NCBI RefSeq assembly: GCF_014803405.1
Contig: NZ_JACYFG010000061.1
Span: 62,001-126,000 of the forward strand
Source of the DNA: Pelagicoccus enzymogenes
Lineage (GTDB): Bacteria; Verrucomicrobiota; Verrucomicrobiia; Opitutales; Opitutaceae
DNA: 64,000 nt
Direction: 5' to 3'
The translations under genes were made by a program, and so were the position numbers. Numbering within the stretch: position 1 is the stretch's first letter; each line of letters starts with the position of its first letter. The notes under the pieces are model-generated. The model made no database searches. It was not told where the DNA came from and saw only the letters and a program-made list of their open reading frames with translations. Below, piece after piece: positions 8,851-17,629 of the stretch.

Positions 8851-10479
8851 TTATACAGAAGTTCCACGTCCATCGAAGGACACGAAGCGCTGCAGGATGA
8901 TCATCATGCGATCGAGGAAGAATCCGATGATCCCGACCACGAAGCAGACCATGATGATGTTGGCGAAAGTGAGGGAAGATCCGTTCTGGTACTCGTCCCA
9001 AACGAACTTGCCCAAACCGTCCGAAGAGGAGAGCGCTTCCGCTGCGATCAAAACCATCCATCCGACACCGAGCGAGATGCGCAGGCCTGCGAAGACCAGC
9101 GGCAAGGCGGAAGGGATAACGATCTTGAAGAGGCGGCTCCAGAAGCCGAGGCGCAACACGCGGGCAACATTTACGTGGTCCTGGTCTATGGACGCCACGC
9201 CGAGGGCCGTGTTCACGAGAGCGGGCCAAACCGCGCACATCGCGACGGTACAGGCCGAGAAGATGAGCGCAGGATTAATCTCGAGAGAGGAGATGAGCGG
9301 CAGATTGTTGAGGAAGTTGAGCAAGACATGGTTTTCCGGATCCGGAAAAAACGCTCCGACCACAATTTGGAAAATCAGCAGCCAGACCACCGGCGACACC
9401 GGCTTAAAAACTGAAATGATCGGAGTCATGCAAGCCATGAAGATCTTGTTGAGACCGCACATGATTCCTACCGGGATCGCCACGAAGGCTGCCATGAAGA
9501 AGCCGACGAAAACCGTGAAAATCGAGCGTTTGGTCTGGTGGTAGATCGTAACAGCCGATGCGTACTCCTGACCTTCCAGACGAGCGACGCTTTCCTCTGC
9601 TCTCACAGCCCGCTTGGCGATCTTGAGAGCGTCCTTAGCCGAACCGGCGCTGGAGAGCTCAGCCATGTATTCGTTGAGCTCAGCCTGGGCCTCGTCGAGT
9701 TTCACGTACAGGTTGCGGTCGTCCAGGAACTCGAGGCGCGTCTTCATAAAGAACTGCTTGTCCGCCACGCTGTCGTACCGCTTGCGAGCAAGGTCAAGAG
9801 GCTTGTACTTCTGCGAGCGTATCTCGTCGATCTGGGCCTTGTATCCATTAAGGACATCGCGCTCCTTGTCGGACGCGATGCCGTCTTCGCGAATGGCCGC
9901 GATCAGGGCGGACGCTGGCTCATCGCCACTCGAAACCGCTTCCGAAATGCGCGCGATCTCCGCATCGCGAGCCTTCGCCGCATCCCTGTATTCAGATTTT
10001 AATGCATCATACTTCTCTTCAAGCGGCGCGATCAGCTTCTCTTCGCGAGCCTTCTTCTCAGCTTCCCGTTCGGCGACAAGAGCCTTGGCAGCCTCAACCT
10101 CCTCCGTCAGGACTGCATACTCCTTCGCAACTGCCTCCAGAGCCGCCTCGCGCTCCGCTCCCTTGAGCTGAAAATCGCTCTGCTTCACCTTCTCGCGATC
10201 CGCGATGGTATCATTGATCTGTACAGATTCCCAAACGACGTCCGGCGTCGGCACCTCGCCCGACTTCGTCTTGTGCCGCGGACCAATCCACGACCAAAAC
10301 CAGACGCAGCTGAGCACAAAGATTGCAGGAATGACGAGATACTTGACGATGGCCGCGAACTGCTTTTGCGGTTCCTCGCCGAAGAACAAACGTATGACCG
10401 GGTCGAACGCGGTAAAGCCGCTCACGTCGAGCGCCTTGAGAATGCGATACTTGATTTTATCCTTTGTAGATTCAGCCAT
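8851..10479 (-). CDS. nitrate ABC transporter permease (NrtB-like) with a large coiled-coil insert
   Basis: This inner-membrane permease belongs to the NrtB/SsuC type. At 542 residues it is about twice the usual 270-290. The first membrane segment is at about 43-63. A charged Ala/Glu/Lys-rich stretch with coiled-coil character occupies about 92-305, and the normal permease core with its remaining membrane segments fills about 318-540, including the coupling-helix region around [13 protein letters not shown]. The frame is open without interruption and codon use does not change, so this is one protein and not a frameshift. The insert follows a single membrane helix and is probably periplasmic. 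Its function is unknown; docking of NrtA is one possibility. Confidence 0.88.
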   Translation of the reverse strand: MAESTKDKIKYRILKALDVSGFTAFDPVIRLFFGEEPQKQFAAIVKYLVIPAIFVLSCVWFWSWIGPRHKTKSGEVPTPDVVWESVQINDTIADREKVKQSDFQLKGAEREAALEAVAKEYAVLTEEVEAAKALVAEREAEKKAREEKLIAPLEEKYDALKSEYRDAAKARDAEIARISEAVSSGDEPASALIAAIREDGIASDKERDVLNGYKAQIDEIRSQKYKPLDLARKRYDSVADKQFFMKTRLEFLDDRNLYVKLDEAQAELNEYMAELSSAGSAKDALKIAKRAVRAEESVARLEGQEYASAVTIYHQTKRSIFTVFVGFFMAAFVAIPVGIMCGLNKIFMACMTPIISVFKPVSPVVWLLIFQIVVGAFFPDPENHVLLNFLNNLPLISSLEINPALIFSACTVAMCAVWPALVNTALGVASIDQDHVNVARVLRLGFWSRLFKIVIPSALPLVFAGLRISLGVGWMVLIAAEALSSSDGLGKFVWDEYQNGSSLTFANIIMVCFVVGIIGFFLDRMMIILQRFVSFDGRGTSV

Positions 10480-10518
10480 CTTAGAGAGAGTTTGAGAGTG
10501 CGACTTGCTGGTTCTAAA

Positions 10519-10559
10519 AGGAGGCGATCTCGCTACAGGTAATTGCTCGATCGCCTCCT
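10519..10559 (-). terminator. intercistronic hairpin between nrtA and nrtB
   Basis: AGGAGGCGATC pairs perfectly with GATCGCCTCCT (11 bp) around a 19-nt loop, and the minus strand continues with TTTTAG. It lies between the substrate-binding protein and permease genes. This arrangement is common where partial termination or 3'-end protection keeps binding-protein mRNA in excess. Confidence 0.7.
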
Positions 10560-10587
10560 AAACTAATTTGTCTACCTAAAACAAAAG

Positions 10588-11934
10588 CTAGTCCTTGTTT
10601 CCGATGGTGTGGGAGTTGAGGTAGCCGATTGGATCCTTAGGATCGAAAAGGATGCCGTCGATGAATTCGTCGGTGGCTGGCTTGTAGCCGTCAGTATCCC
10701 ACGGAATGTCCTCCTCGGAGATATGGCCTTCCTCGAGCAGGTGCTTGGCCGCTTCAAGGTAAACCTCAGGAAGGTAAACTTCCTTGGCGACCTTATCGTA
10801 CCACTCAGCAGGCTTCGGCTCAGTGATTTGGCCCCAACGGCGCATTTGAGTGAGGAACCAAACCCCGTCGCTGTACCATGGGTAGGTGCTGTGGTACTTG
10901 AAGAAGACGTTGAAGTCAGGCATTTCGCGCTTGTCGGTCTTCTGGAAGTAGAAGTAGCCGGTCATGGAGTTTTTGATCACGTCGAAGTCCGCTCCCACGT
11001 AGTTCGGCTGGGAAAGGATGCGAACCGCTTCCTCACGATTGATGAGCACGCCGTCGCTATCGGTTTCGTCGAGCCATTTTCCTGCACGTATCAAAGCTTT
11101 AACTACGGCGATATGAGTGTTCGGATTTTCCTTTGCCCACTTAGCGTTCACCCCGAAGACCTTCTCCGGATTGTTCTTCCAGATGTCGTAGTTGGTGGTG
11201 ACCGGTACACCGATCCCCTTCGCTACAGCCTGCTGGTTCCACGGCTCACCCACGCAGTAGCCGCTGATATTGCCGCTCTCGAGGGTTGCCGGCATTTGCG
11301 GCGGAGGCGTAACGGAGAGCTCTACTTGAGCATTGGTGAAGCCTTTCTTGTCCTCGGAAGTGTAGAAGCCGGGATGGATACCAGCAGCTGCGAGCCAGTA
11401 GCGAATCTCGTAGTTGTGAGTGGATACAGGAAAAACCATTCCCATCTGCAGCTTCTCGCCTTCCTCCAACTTCTCTTCCACAATTGGCTTCAGCGAGTCA
11501 GCAGTGATCGGATGCGCTGGCGTATCCGTGTCGAGAGCAGGATCGTTTTCCTGCATGCCTTCCCAAATGGCGTTGGAAACAGTGATCCCGTTTCCGTTCA
11601 AATCCAAGGTATAAGCCGTGACGATGTGAGCCTCAGTACCGAAACCTATGGTGGCCGCGATCGGCTGGCCCGACAGCATATGAGCTCCGTCCAACTCGCC
11701 GTTGATAACGTTATCGAGCAGCTGCTTCCAGTTCGGCTGAGCAATCACCTCGACCTGCAAGCCTTCGTCCTCGAAAAACCCCTTTTCCTTGGCGATAACG
11801 ATTGGGGCACAGTCCGTCAGCTTGATGAAACCGAACTTGAGTTCATCTTTTTCCAAATCGAGCATCTCGCCATTGAGCGAGGAAAGCGCCAGGGCGGCAC
11901 TTGCGGTGGTTATCCATTTCTTTAGATCAGTCAT
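10588..11934 (-). CDS. nitrate ABC transporter substrate-binding protein (NrtA-like)
   Basis: This 448-residue extracytoplasmic solute-binding protein of the NrtA/CmpA family binds nitrate or nitrite and delivers it to the permease. Family features are [20 protein letters not shown] near the mature N-terminus, [16 protein letters not shown], and [13 protein letters not shown] in the second lobe. The N-terminus has a short weak hydrophobic signal ([13 protein letters not shown]) and no lipobox cysteine, so it may be periplasmic rather than a lipoprotein. It is the first gene of the importer operon and has a strong sigma-54-like site about 125-140 bp upstream. Confidence 0.93.
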   Translation of the reverse strand: MTDLKKWITTASAALALSSLNGEMLDLEKDELKFGFIKLTDCAPIVIAKEKGFFEDEGLQVEVIAQPNWKQLLDNVINGELDGAHMLSGQPIAATIGFGTEAHIVTAYTLDLNGNGITVSNAIWEGMQENDPALDTDTPAHPITADSLKPIVEEKLEEGEKLQMGMVFPVSTHNYEIRYWLAAAGIHPGFYTSEDKKGFTNAQVELSVTPPPQMPATLESGNISGYCVGEPWNQQAVAKGIGVPVTTNYDIWKNNPEKVFGVNAKWAKENPNTHIAVVKALIRAGKWLDETDSDGVLINREEAVRILSQPNYVGADFDVIKNSMTGYFYFQKTDKREMPDFNVFFKYHSTYPWYSDGVWFLTQMRRWGQITEPKPAEWYDKVAKEVYLPEVYLEAAKHLLEEGHISEEDIPWDTDGYKPATDEFIDGILFDPKDPIGYLNSHTIGNKD

Positions 11935-12057
11935 TCTGGTTTTATCCCGGTAATTATGTGATTTAGGCTAATAAAGAGCGGTTCCCGTAGTTATGATTCC
12001 AATACACCTTCACGAACGCAGCGTGCGCAAAATCACTCAGAAACCTAATCCCCCTTT

Positions 12058-12075
12058 AAGCCTTGTGCGTGCCAA
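12058..12075 (-). promoter_or_regulatory. candidate sigma-54 promoter for nrtA
   Basis: The minus strand reads TTGGCACGCACAAGGCTT. It has a perfect -24 element (TGGCACG) and correct GG-N10-GC spacing; the -12 element AGGCT keeps the essential GC. Transcription would start near 12048, 114 bp before the nrtA ATG. Its presence upstream of a nitrate importer fits nitrogen-limitation control. Confidence 0.5.
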
Positions 12076-12350
12076 AGCACGCCATCCGCTCTAAACGAAC
12101 GACTCACATGTTCCTCAAGAACCAGAAAAGAATCCTCACTAAACATTCAACTACAACAACTTACAACACACGACGCGAAGATAATAAATTATTAAGATTT
12201 TTTATCCCAACTCATTTCAATGAATTTCATTCATCTTAGGAATTATTTGATTCAATAAAGACGAAGCAAGTTTGAGCGACTGCCGTTTTTGGCCCTGAAC
12301 CAATTTGAGCGCCTGTCTAAAATAGCTATAGAGGCGCGAACCATCCCCGG

Positions 12351-12381
12351 AAACAAATAGGCCCGCCTTGGAGGCGGGCCT
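12351..12381 (-). terminator. intrinsic terminator after nasS-like gene
   Basis: AGGCCCGCC pairs with GGCGGGCCT as a perfect 9-bp stem around the loop TTGGA (12359-12381). The minus strand continues TATTTGTTTCC. It lies 31 bp past the stop of the nasS-like gene and separates it from nrtA. Confidence 0.85.
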
Positions 12382-12411
12382 GGATTGATCACGCAAAAAT
12401 GGAACGTGCGG

Positions 12412-13488
12412 CTAGCAAGGCAGAGCCATGGCTGCCTCGTACAAGTCGGGTCGCAACACCGTTTTCGCCTTTTCCAGCTGCACCGCTGCTGCAGCATCCG
12501 CGCAGGAACGGCCGAGACGCTCCAGCACCCACTCCGTATCCGCATCCGTTGGCCGAGCTGAATCCCCGTAGTGGAAGCGCAGAAAGCCCGGACGATGCTC
12601 GACCCTGCCGAGTCCGTAGTTGAAAGATGGCGACAAGCATAGGTCCAATATCTCAGGAGGGCAGTTCACCCGCTTCTTGTCGCTCAGAAGCTCAGCGATA
12701 CGGCTGCGCTCCGTCGGATCTTCACAAATAGAGCACGCTTCTACGATCGCCGCTATCAATGCCGCATTCTCTTCGCGATGCTCCTGGGCGTAGTCTTCTC
12801 GCACCATCAAAACCTTTTCGGGATGCCCTGGACTCAGATCTTCGGAATTAACTGGCGACCAACCAATCTTGTCCTTGATGGCCCGGCTCGCCCAAGGCTC
12901 GCCTACGCAAAAGCCGTCAATCGTCCCTGCCGCAAGGTTGCGGCACATCTGAGCTGGCGGCAAAGTGACCAACTCCACATCGGAGTCAGGATTGATGTTC
13001 GCGGCCGCAAGCCATTCCCTCAAGTGGAAGTTGTGGGGCGAGCACGCGTAGACCGTGGCAAACTTGTATTTGCGAAAGGCCTTCCGGTTCTCCACGTCGA
13101 GCTTGAGCGTTTCCTTGTTCTTGACGCCGCGGTGCCGCAGCTCCTCGGAGAGGACCACCGCGTTTCCTCCACGGCTAATCACCATGCCGGCGACGCACGG
13201 AATCGGAGCAGAGCCCAAGCCCAAGGTCGAGACAAAGGGTAAGGTAGAAAGGGCGTGCGCCGCCTCCAACTCGCCAAAAAGCACCTTCTCGCGAATGGTC
13301 GCCCAACCGACTTCCCGGCTCAAAACCACGTCCAAGCCCTTGCTCTCGAAGAGGCCGTAGTGAGAGGCAACCAACAGCGGAGCAGCGTCCACCAAACCGA
13401 TATATCCAAGGCGGATCGCCGTTCTACGCTTACCTACCAATCTGGGCGCAACAACTGCTTCAGAACCCTTTTTCTCAAATTCGTCCAT
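12412..13488 (-). CDS. NasS-like cytoplasmic nitrate/nitrite sensor
   Basis: This 358-residue member of the NrtA/CmpA binding-protein family has no signal peptide or lipobox. It starts MDEFEKK and goes straight into IRLGYIGLVDAAPLLVASHY. Family motifs include LFGELEAAHALSTLPF, LPPAQMCRNLAAGTIDGF and FCVGEPWASRAI. The absence of a secretion signal and its own transcription unit match NasS, which in Azotobacter, Paracoccus and Pseudomonas binds the ANTAR antiterminator NasT and releases it when nitrate or nitrite is present. No ANTAR gene occurs in this window. The start is set at 13488 because upstream in-frame codons run antisense into the LysR gene. A cytoplasmic substrate-binding protein of other function cannot be excluded. 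Confidence 0.82.
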   Translation of the reverse strand: MDEFEKKGSEAVVAPRLVGKRRTAIRLGYIGLVDAAPLLVASHYGLFESKGLDVVLSREVGWATIREKVLFGELEAAHALSTLPFVSTLGLGSAPIPCVAGMVISRGGNAVVLSEELRHRGVKNKETLKLDVENRKAFRKYKFATVYACSPHNFHLREWLAAANINPDSDVELVTLPPAQMCRNLAAGTIDGFCVGEPWASRAIKDKIGWSPVNSEDLSPGHPEKVLMVREDYAQEHREENAALIAAIVEACSICEDPTERSRIAELLSDKKRVNCPPEILDLCLSPSFNYGLGRVEHRPGFLRFHYGDSARPTDADTEWVLERLGRSCADAAAAVQLEKAKTVLRPDLYEAAMALPC

Positions 13489-13582
13489 TGGAAAAGGGGA
13501 CAGCCACCTTCGCGCCAAAGTGGTCTTATCGCTTGAAATCCAAATTATTTTTATATAGCCCCACTTAACTTTAAAATTTTTC

Positions 13583-14494
13583 ATGCGAGAAGACATAATA
13601 GACAGCCGCCAACTCCTTGCTTTCAAGACACTCGCCGAGACGGGTAGCTTCACTTTAGCTGCAAAACAGCTCAATCTTACGCAATCCGCGGTGAGCCATT
13701 CCATCAAGGCGCTCGAAGATGATCTCGGCTGTCCACTTATCAATCGGTTGGGGCGCAAGATTCACCTCACGGAGGCGGGCGACATCTTTCTCGCCGCCGC
13801 GGACCGGATCCACCAGCGCATGCAAAGCGTGCGGGGCGAGCTCGAAGCCCTCAGTCGCTGGGGAGCCGGGCGCCTGCGCATCGGAGCCGGCACGACCGCT
13901 TGCCAATACATCCTACCCACCGTCATCCGCGAGTTCCGCCAGACCTTCCCCGATTGCCAGCTCTCGATCTCGCCGAACAACGCCAAGGAGCTCATGGACG
14001 AGCTGCGGGGAAACGAGATCGACCTCGCCCTCACCCTTTCTCCTCAGTCGAGCGACGATATCGACAGCCAATCCGTCTTCGAAGACAACCTGCAGTTCGC
14101 CGTGGCCCCCTCCCATCCATGGGCCAGCCGAAAGGTCGCGCCCGGAGCTGAGATCGACGAGCAGACCTTCGTCACCTACAGCAAGGGAAGCATGACCTTC
14201 GAATCCATCCGCCGCCACTTCCGCACCGAGGGACACTCCTTTAGTAAAGTGATCGAACTCGGCTCCATGGAGGCGATCAAGGAGTTGGTCAAAATCGGCA
14301 TCGGCGTCGGAATCATCGCTCCCTGGGTCGCCCAGAAGGAAATCGCCGAAGGCAGCATCCACCTCCTATCTCCCAGCCGCAAGCAGCTGAAGCGCACCTG
14401 GGGCGTTTGTTACCTGAAAGGCCGCCGCCTCTCCTTGATGGAGGAAACCTTCATCGGCCTCTGCGAAAGCGTCTGCGACTGCCTCGAGCAGTAG
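13583..14494 (+). CDS. LysR-type transcriptional regulator
   Basis: This 303-residue LysR regulator has an N-terminal winged helix-turn-helix (residues 8-67; GSFTLAAKQLNLTQSAVSHS) and a C-terminal periplasmic-binding-like sensor domain (about 95-295). It is divergent from the nasS-like gene across 94 bp of A+T-rich DNA, the classical LysR arrangement, so control of the neighbouring nitrate genes is likely. Nitrate-linked LysR proteins such as NtcB and Nac are known, but the sequence does not show which effector this one senses. No Shine-Dalgarno site precedes the ATG. Confidence 0.9.
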   Translation: MREDIIDSRQLLAFKTLAETGSFTLAAKQLNLTQSAVSHSIKALEDDLGCPLINRLGRKIHLTEAGDIFLAAADRIHQRMQSVRGELEALSRWGAGRLRIGAGTTACQYILPTVIREFRQTFPDCQLSISPNNAKELMDELRGNEIDLALTLSPQSSDDIDSQSVFEDNLQFAVAPSHPWASRKVAPGAEIDEQTFVTYSKGSMTFESIRRHFRTEGHSFSKVIELGSMEAIKELVKIGIGVGIIAPWVAQKEIAEGSIHLLSPSRKQLKRTWGVCYLKGRRLSLMEETFIGLCESVCDCLEQ

Positions 14495-14505
14495 AAGGTG
14501 AAACG

Positions 14506-14548
14506 GGTGGGCCGGCCGCTCCGCGTAAGGTGGGCCGGCCGCTCCGCG
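14506..14548 (+). repeat. tandem 20-bp direct repeat with GGCCGGCC core
   Basis: Two identical copies of GGTGGGCCGGCCGCTCCGCG lie at 14506-14525 and 14529-14548, 3 bp apart. Each contains the 8-bp palindrome GGCCGGCC. They lie between the convergent LysR and PQQ dehydrogenase genes, just beside an interrupted REP element. Confidence 0.85.
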
Positions 14549-14558
14549 GGCGGCAGGC

Positions 14559-14610
14559 AGGAAGCGGCCTTGTCGAAGACACTGAGCCAGCTGAACGTGC
14601 GCCGCGATTC
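14559..14610 (+). repeat. REP arm interrupted by about 27 bp
   Basis: AGGAAGCGGCCTTG at 14559-14572 and CGCCGCGATT beginning near 14600 are the two halves of one REP arm that is uninterrupted at 8739-8764. Here 27 bp (14573-14599) separate them. Whether this is an insertion or a recombination scar cannot be told from one copy. Confidence 0.6.
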
Positions 14611-14617
14611 CCCCTCC

Positions 14618-16735
14618 CTAGTCCCCCAAGGCGAAGGCCACGTAATAATTCCCTCGGGGCGTTCCCATCTTACCGCCGCCGCAGGCCACTGCCACGTACT
14701 GGCGTCCGTCGACCTCATAAACTGCCGGCGTCGCGTAGGCTCCTGCTGGCAGCTTGTATTTCCAAAGCTCCTCTCCCGTCGCCGCATCGAAAGCCCGGAA
14801 GAACCCGTCCTTGCTGGCACCGATGAACAACAAGCCGCCCGCCGTCACAACTGGCCCTCCATAGTTTTCCGTACCCGTCGGCTGGATACCCTGCGACATG
14901 AGTTCCTCGAACTCGCCCAATGTCGTTTTCCAGACGAATTCCCCCGTGTTCATATCGATGGCGTTGAGCGTGCCCCAAGGCGGCTTTACCGCAGGATATC
15001 CCTTGGAGTCCAGCCAACGTCGGTATCCAGTGTGCGTCCAAGGTCGCGAAACGATCCCCTCCGACTTCGCTTGCTTGTCCGCATGGCGATCCCCACCGTC
15101 TCGACTCACGAGAAAGTCGACCAATGCATTCAGGTCCCTCTTCTCGAAAAAGCCAAAGGGAGGCATCACTCCCTTCCCTTGAGTGATGAGTTCCAGAATT
15201 CCCTCTCGCGTCATGCGATCCTGGATACCCGTTAGGGCCGGCACATTCTGAGCCAAGCTTCCCTCACGTTCCGCTCCATGGCAACCGGCGCAATTCTGCA
15301 TGAAGATGCGCTGCCCCTCGCTCTCCGCCGCCGTGGCATCGACCATGGTCAAAACCCAGGGCATCTCGTTGCTGTTGACATAGAGAACGCCATTGGGGTC
15401 TACCGCAGCGCCGCCCCACTCCCCGCCTCCGTCGAAGCCGGGAAAGATGATCGTGCCTTCCTTGCTGGGTGGCATAAAGGGCATATGCGGACGCAAGGTC
15501 ACGAATCGGTCCATCACCTCCCGCTGCGACTCCGGCGAGATGTCCGTAATCTGGTCCGCCGAAAACTGCTGCCGGGCAAAGGGCGCGGGCTTCAAAGGAA
15601 GAGGCTGAGTAGGCCAAGCCTGCTCGCCACGCAAATCGGACCAAGGCACCGGAACTTCCTCAATCGGAAACAGCGGCTCGCCTGTCACCCTGTTGAAGAG
15701 AAAGACGTGGCCCGACTTCGTAATTTGAGCCACTGCCGGAATCGCCTCCCCATCCCGATGAACCGTCAGCAAATTGGGCGGAGCCGGCAGATCCCGGTCC
15801 CAGATGTCGTGTCGCACGAATTGGTAATGCCAGATCCGCTTTCCCGTCGCCGCATCCAGAGCGATCAAGCAATTGGCAAACAGGTTTTGCCCCAAGCGGT
15901 CCCCTCCCCAGAAGTCAAAAGCCGCCGAGCCCGTCGGACAATAGAGAATCCCTCGCTCCACATCCACGCTCATGCCAGCCCAAACATTCGCTCCGCCCAC
16001 GCTCTCGTAAGCCTCCGGTGGCCACGTTTCGAAACCGAACTCGCCAGGCTGCGGGATCGTGTTGAAACGCCAAACCAGCTCGCCCGTACGGACGTTGTAA
16101 GCGCGGATCGGGCCGGGCGCCGCTGGAGCCGGCCCCTCCCCCAAACGCATCGGCATCACAATCAAATCCCCGTAGACGACTCCCGGCGTATTCGCCATCA
16201 CCTGCAAGCCCTCCGCATCCCGCCCGAGATCGGCCTTCAGGTCAACTCGACCCGCCTCGCCGAACGACTCGATCCGTTTACCCGTCTTCGGGTCTACCGC
16301 AATCAGGAACCGGCTTACGCCAAACAGAATCCGCGACTCGTCCCCACTTTCCCAATACACTAGGCCTCGATTAACCCCGCGCCCCTCGCTAACGCTCAAC
16401 CCGTCGTAGGGATCGAGCTTCCAAAGCAAGTCTCCCGTGCCCGCGTCCAGCGCGATCAAGTCGATGTTCGCATCCGTACCGTACAGCACCCCATCAACCA
16501 CCAAAGGATTGCACTGGATCTCGGAATACCCCCTGTCCCCCTTCGCCCCCTGGTCCCCATCCCATATCCAAGCGGGCTCGAGCCGCGTCACGTTATCCGT
16601 CGTGATCTCGGACAACTCGGAGAACTGGCTGGAAGACCGATCTCCTAGGTAGGCGCTCCAATCTCGAGAGCTCGTCGCCAAGCAAAGAGCTGGCCCCAAG
16701 CAGGCCAGCAAGGAAAGGGGGATAAAACGGGGCAT
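14618..16735 (-). CDS. secreted PQQ-dependent dehydrogenase with inserted cytochrome c domain
   Basis: This is a 705-residue periplasmic quinoprotein. The start at 16735 (MPRFIPLSLLACLGPALCLA) has GGAGG 8 bp upstream and opens a signal peptide. Repeated propeller-blade motifs such as ALDAGTGDLLWK, AVDPKTGKRI and ALDAATGKRIWHY mark an eight-bladed PQQ dehydrogenase fold resembling membrane glucose dehydrogenases. A c-type haem site CAGCH lies at about 480-484 with a Met ligand in GKGVMPPF. It is inserted within the propeller: the final blades (FDAATGEELWKYKL) follow it, instead of haem being a C-terminal tail as in quinohaemoprotein alcohol dehydrogenases. The oxidised substrate (sugar or alcohol) is unknown. 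The gene lies downstream of the MerR and GyrI-like genes on the same strand. Confidence 0.88.
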   Translation of the reverse strand: MPRFIPLSLLACLGPALCLATSSRDWSAYLGDRSSSQFSELSEITTDNVTRLEPAWIWDGDQGAKGDRGYSEIQCNPLVVDGVLYGTDANIDLIALDAGTGDLLWKLDPYDGLSVSEGRGVNRGLVYWESGDESRILFGVSRFLIAVDPKTGKRIESFGEAGRVDLKADLGRDAEGLQVMANTPGVVYGDLIVMPMRLGEGPAPAAPGPIRAYNVRTGELVWRFNTIPQPGEFGFETWPPEAYESVGGANVWAGMSVDVERGILYCPTGSAAFDFWGGDRLGQNLFANCLIALDAATGKRIWHYQFVRHDIWDRDLPAPPNLLTVHRDGEAIPAVAQITKSGHVFLFNRVTGEPLFPIEEVPVPWSDLRGEQAWPTQPLPLKPAPFARQQFSADQITDISPESQREVMDRFVTLRPHMPFMPPSKEGTIIFPGFDGGGEWGGAAVDPNGVLYVNSNEMPWVLTMVDATAAESEGQRIFMQNCAGCHGAEREGSLAQNVPALTGIQDRMTREGILELITQGKGVMPPFGFFEKRDLNALVDFLVSRDGGDRHADKQAKSEGIVSRPWTHTGYRRWLDSKGYPAVKPPWGTLNAIDMNTGEFVWKTTLGEFEELMSQGIQPTGTENYGGPVVTAGGLLFIGASKDGFFRAFDAATGEELWKYKLPAGAYATPAVYEVDGRQYVAVACGGGKMGTPRGNYYVAFALGD

Positions 16736-16810
16736 AGAGGAAGCCTCCAACAAAAAAGCCTCCTGATCAATCCTCTAGCTCAGTTGCCTAGCGCTATCAA
16801 ATTAACGCCC

Positions 16811-17617
16811 CTAGCCCACGAGAAACTGAATCTCCGTCAGGTATTTTTGAGGATTTCCGCGCAAGATCATCCCTGGCCCCTTGTGGTACACTTCTCGCGA
16901 GGGACACAGGACCTTCAAGTCTCGCTTCTTAACTTCTTCGAAAAGCCTAGCGTAGCTCTCGTACAAACGCTCGTAGGGACCGCGATGCATTACGGTCAAG
17001 GCCCGTCCCCCCGTCAAGTTGCGACAATGCAACCGCTCATGCTCCACCTGCTTCTTCACCTCGAAGCAGGGTTCGAAATTGGCGTCTTCCTCCCTGTATT
17101 CGCCATCGAAATACAGGCACATAGGCTTTCCCACCATCTGCCTCCCCGCCCGACGTCCCAAAACGCGAAAGCCTTGCCCAGCGTCCGAGTAGCGTCCGCA
17201 AAGCCGATACCCTGCCACCAACAGGTCCGGAATCTCCTTTTCGATGACCTCCTCACCTGACGCTCCATGAGCGGATTGAGCAAATTTGCCGCTCACCACG
17301 AGCTCGATATCGGCAATCGAGTCCTGGAATCGCTTCACCCGTTTCTCCAGATCGCGACGCTTCGCCCGCAAACGATCCAGCAAATCCCCGTCCTCCTCGC
17401 AACTCTCCAGCACCTCTTTAATTTCCGACAAGGAGAACCCGAGGTCCTTCAGGTTCGCTATCACCCGAGCCTCCCCCACCTGGTCCCGGGAGTAGTACCT
17501 GTATCCAGATTCAGGATCAACGAAGTCGGGCCGCAACAAACCTTTCTCGTGATAGAGCCGCAAGGCCTTGACCGAAGCCCGCGTAATCTGGGAAAACTCG
17601 CCGATCGAATACTTCAT
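16811..17617 (-). CDS. MerR-family regulator with GyrI-like ligand domain
   Basis: This 268-residue regulator has an N-terminal MerR helix-turn-helix (residues 2-70; KYSIGEFSQITRASVKALRL, then YRYYSRDQV), a coiled-coil dimerisation helix (about 80-110) and a C-terminal GyrI/BmrR-like effector domain (about 115-265). This is the BmrR architecture, which usually senses lipophilic cations or other small molecules. GAGGAGGTGA lies directly before the ATG. It starts 12 bp after the stop of a second GyrI-like gene, so the two are co-transcribed. Confidence 0.9.
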   Translation of the reverse strand: MKYSIGEFSQITRASVKALRLYHEKGLLRPDFVDPESGYRYYSRDQVGEARVIANLKDLGFSLSEIKEVLESCEEDGDLLDRLRAKRRDLEKRVKRFQDSIADIELVVSGKFAQSAHGASGEEVIEKEIPDLLVAGYRLCGRYSDAGQGFRVLGRRAGRQMVGKPMCLYFDGEYREEDANFEPCFEVKKQVEHERLHCRNLTGGRALTVMHRGPYERLYESYARLFEEVKKRDLKVLCPSREVYHKGPGMILRGNPQKYLTEIQFLVG

Positions 17618-17629
17618 CGAGTCACCTCC

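Larger units (their letters stand above)
11935..12411. other. nrtA promoter and leader region
   Basis: This 477-bp gene-free stretch holds the nasS terminator at its right end, an A+T-rich segment (12120-12260) and the sigma-54-like site at 12058-12075. The leader predicted after that site is about 114 nt. GTGATTT and AAATCAC in it could pair over a long range, but I see no convincing tandem hexaloop hairpins. No small frame looks coding. Confidence 0.5.

Noticed and set aside
10609-11925. 438-codon plus-strand frame opposite nrtA
   Set aside because: It mirrors the NrtA gene almost exactly and has no recognisable domain.
12066-12083. GCGTGC-CAAA-GCACGC hairpin upstream of nrtA as a leader regulatory hairpin
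   Set aside because: It overlaps the -24 element of the candidate promoter, so it probably lies upstream of the transcript.
15278-16363. 361-codon plus-strand frame opposite the PQQ dehydrogenase
   Set aside because: It is antisense to a well-supported gene, with biased basic composition.
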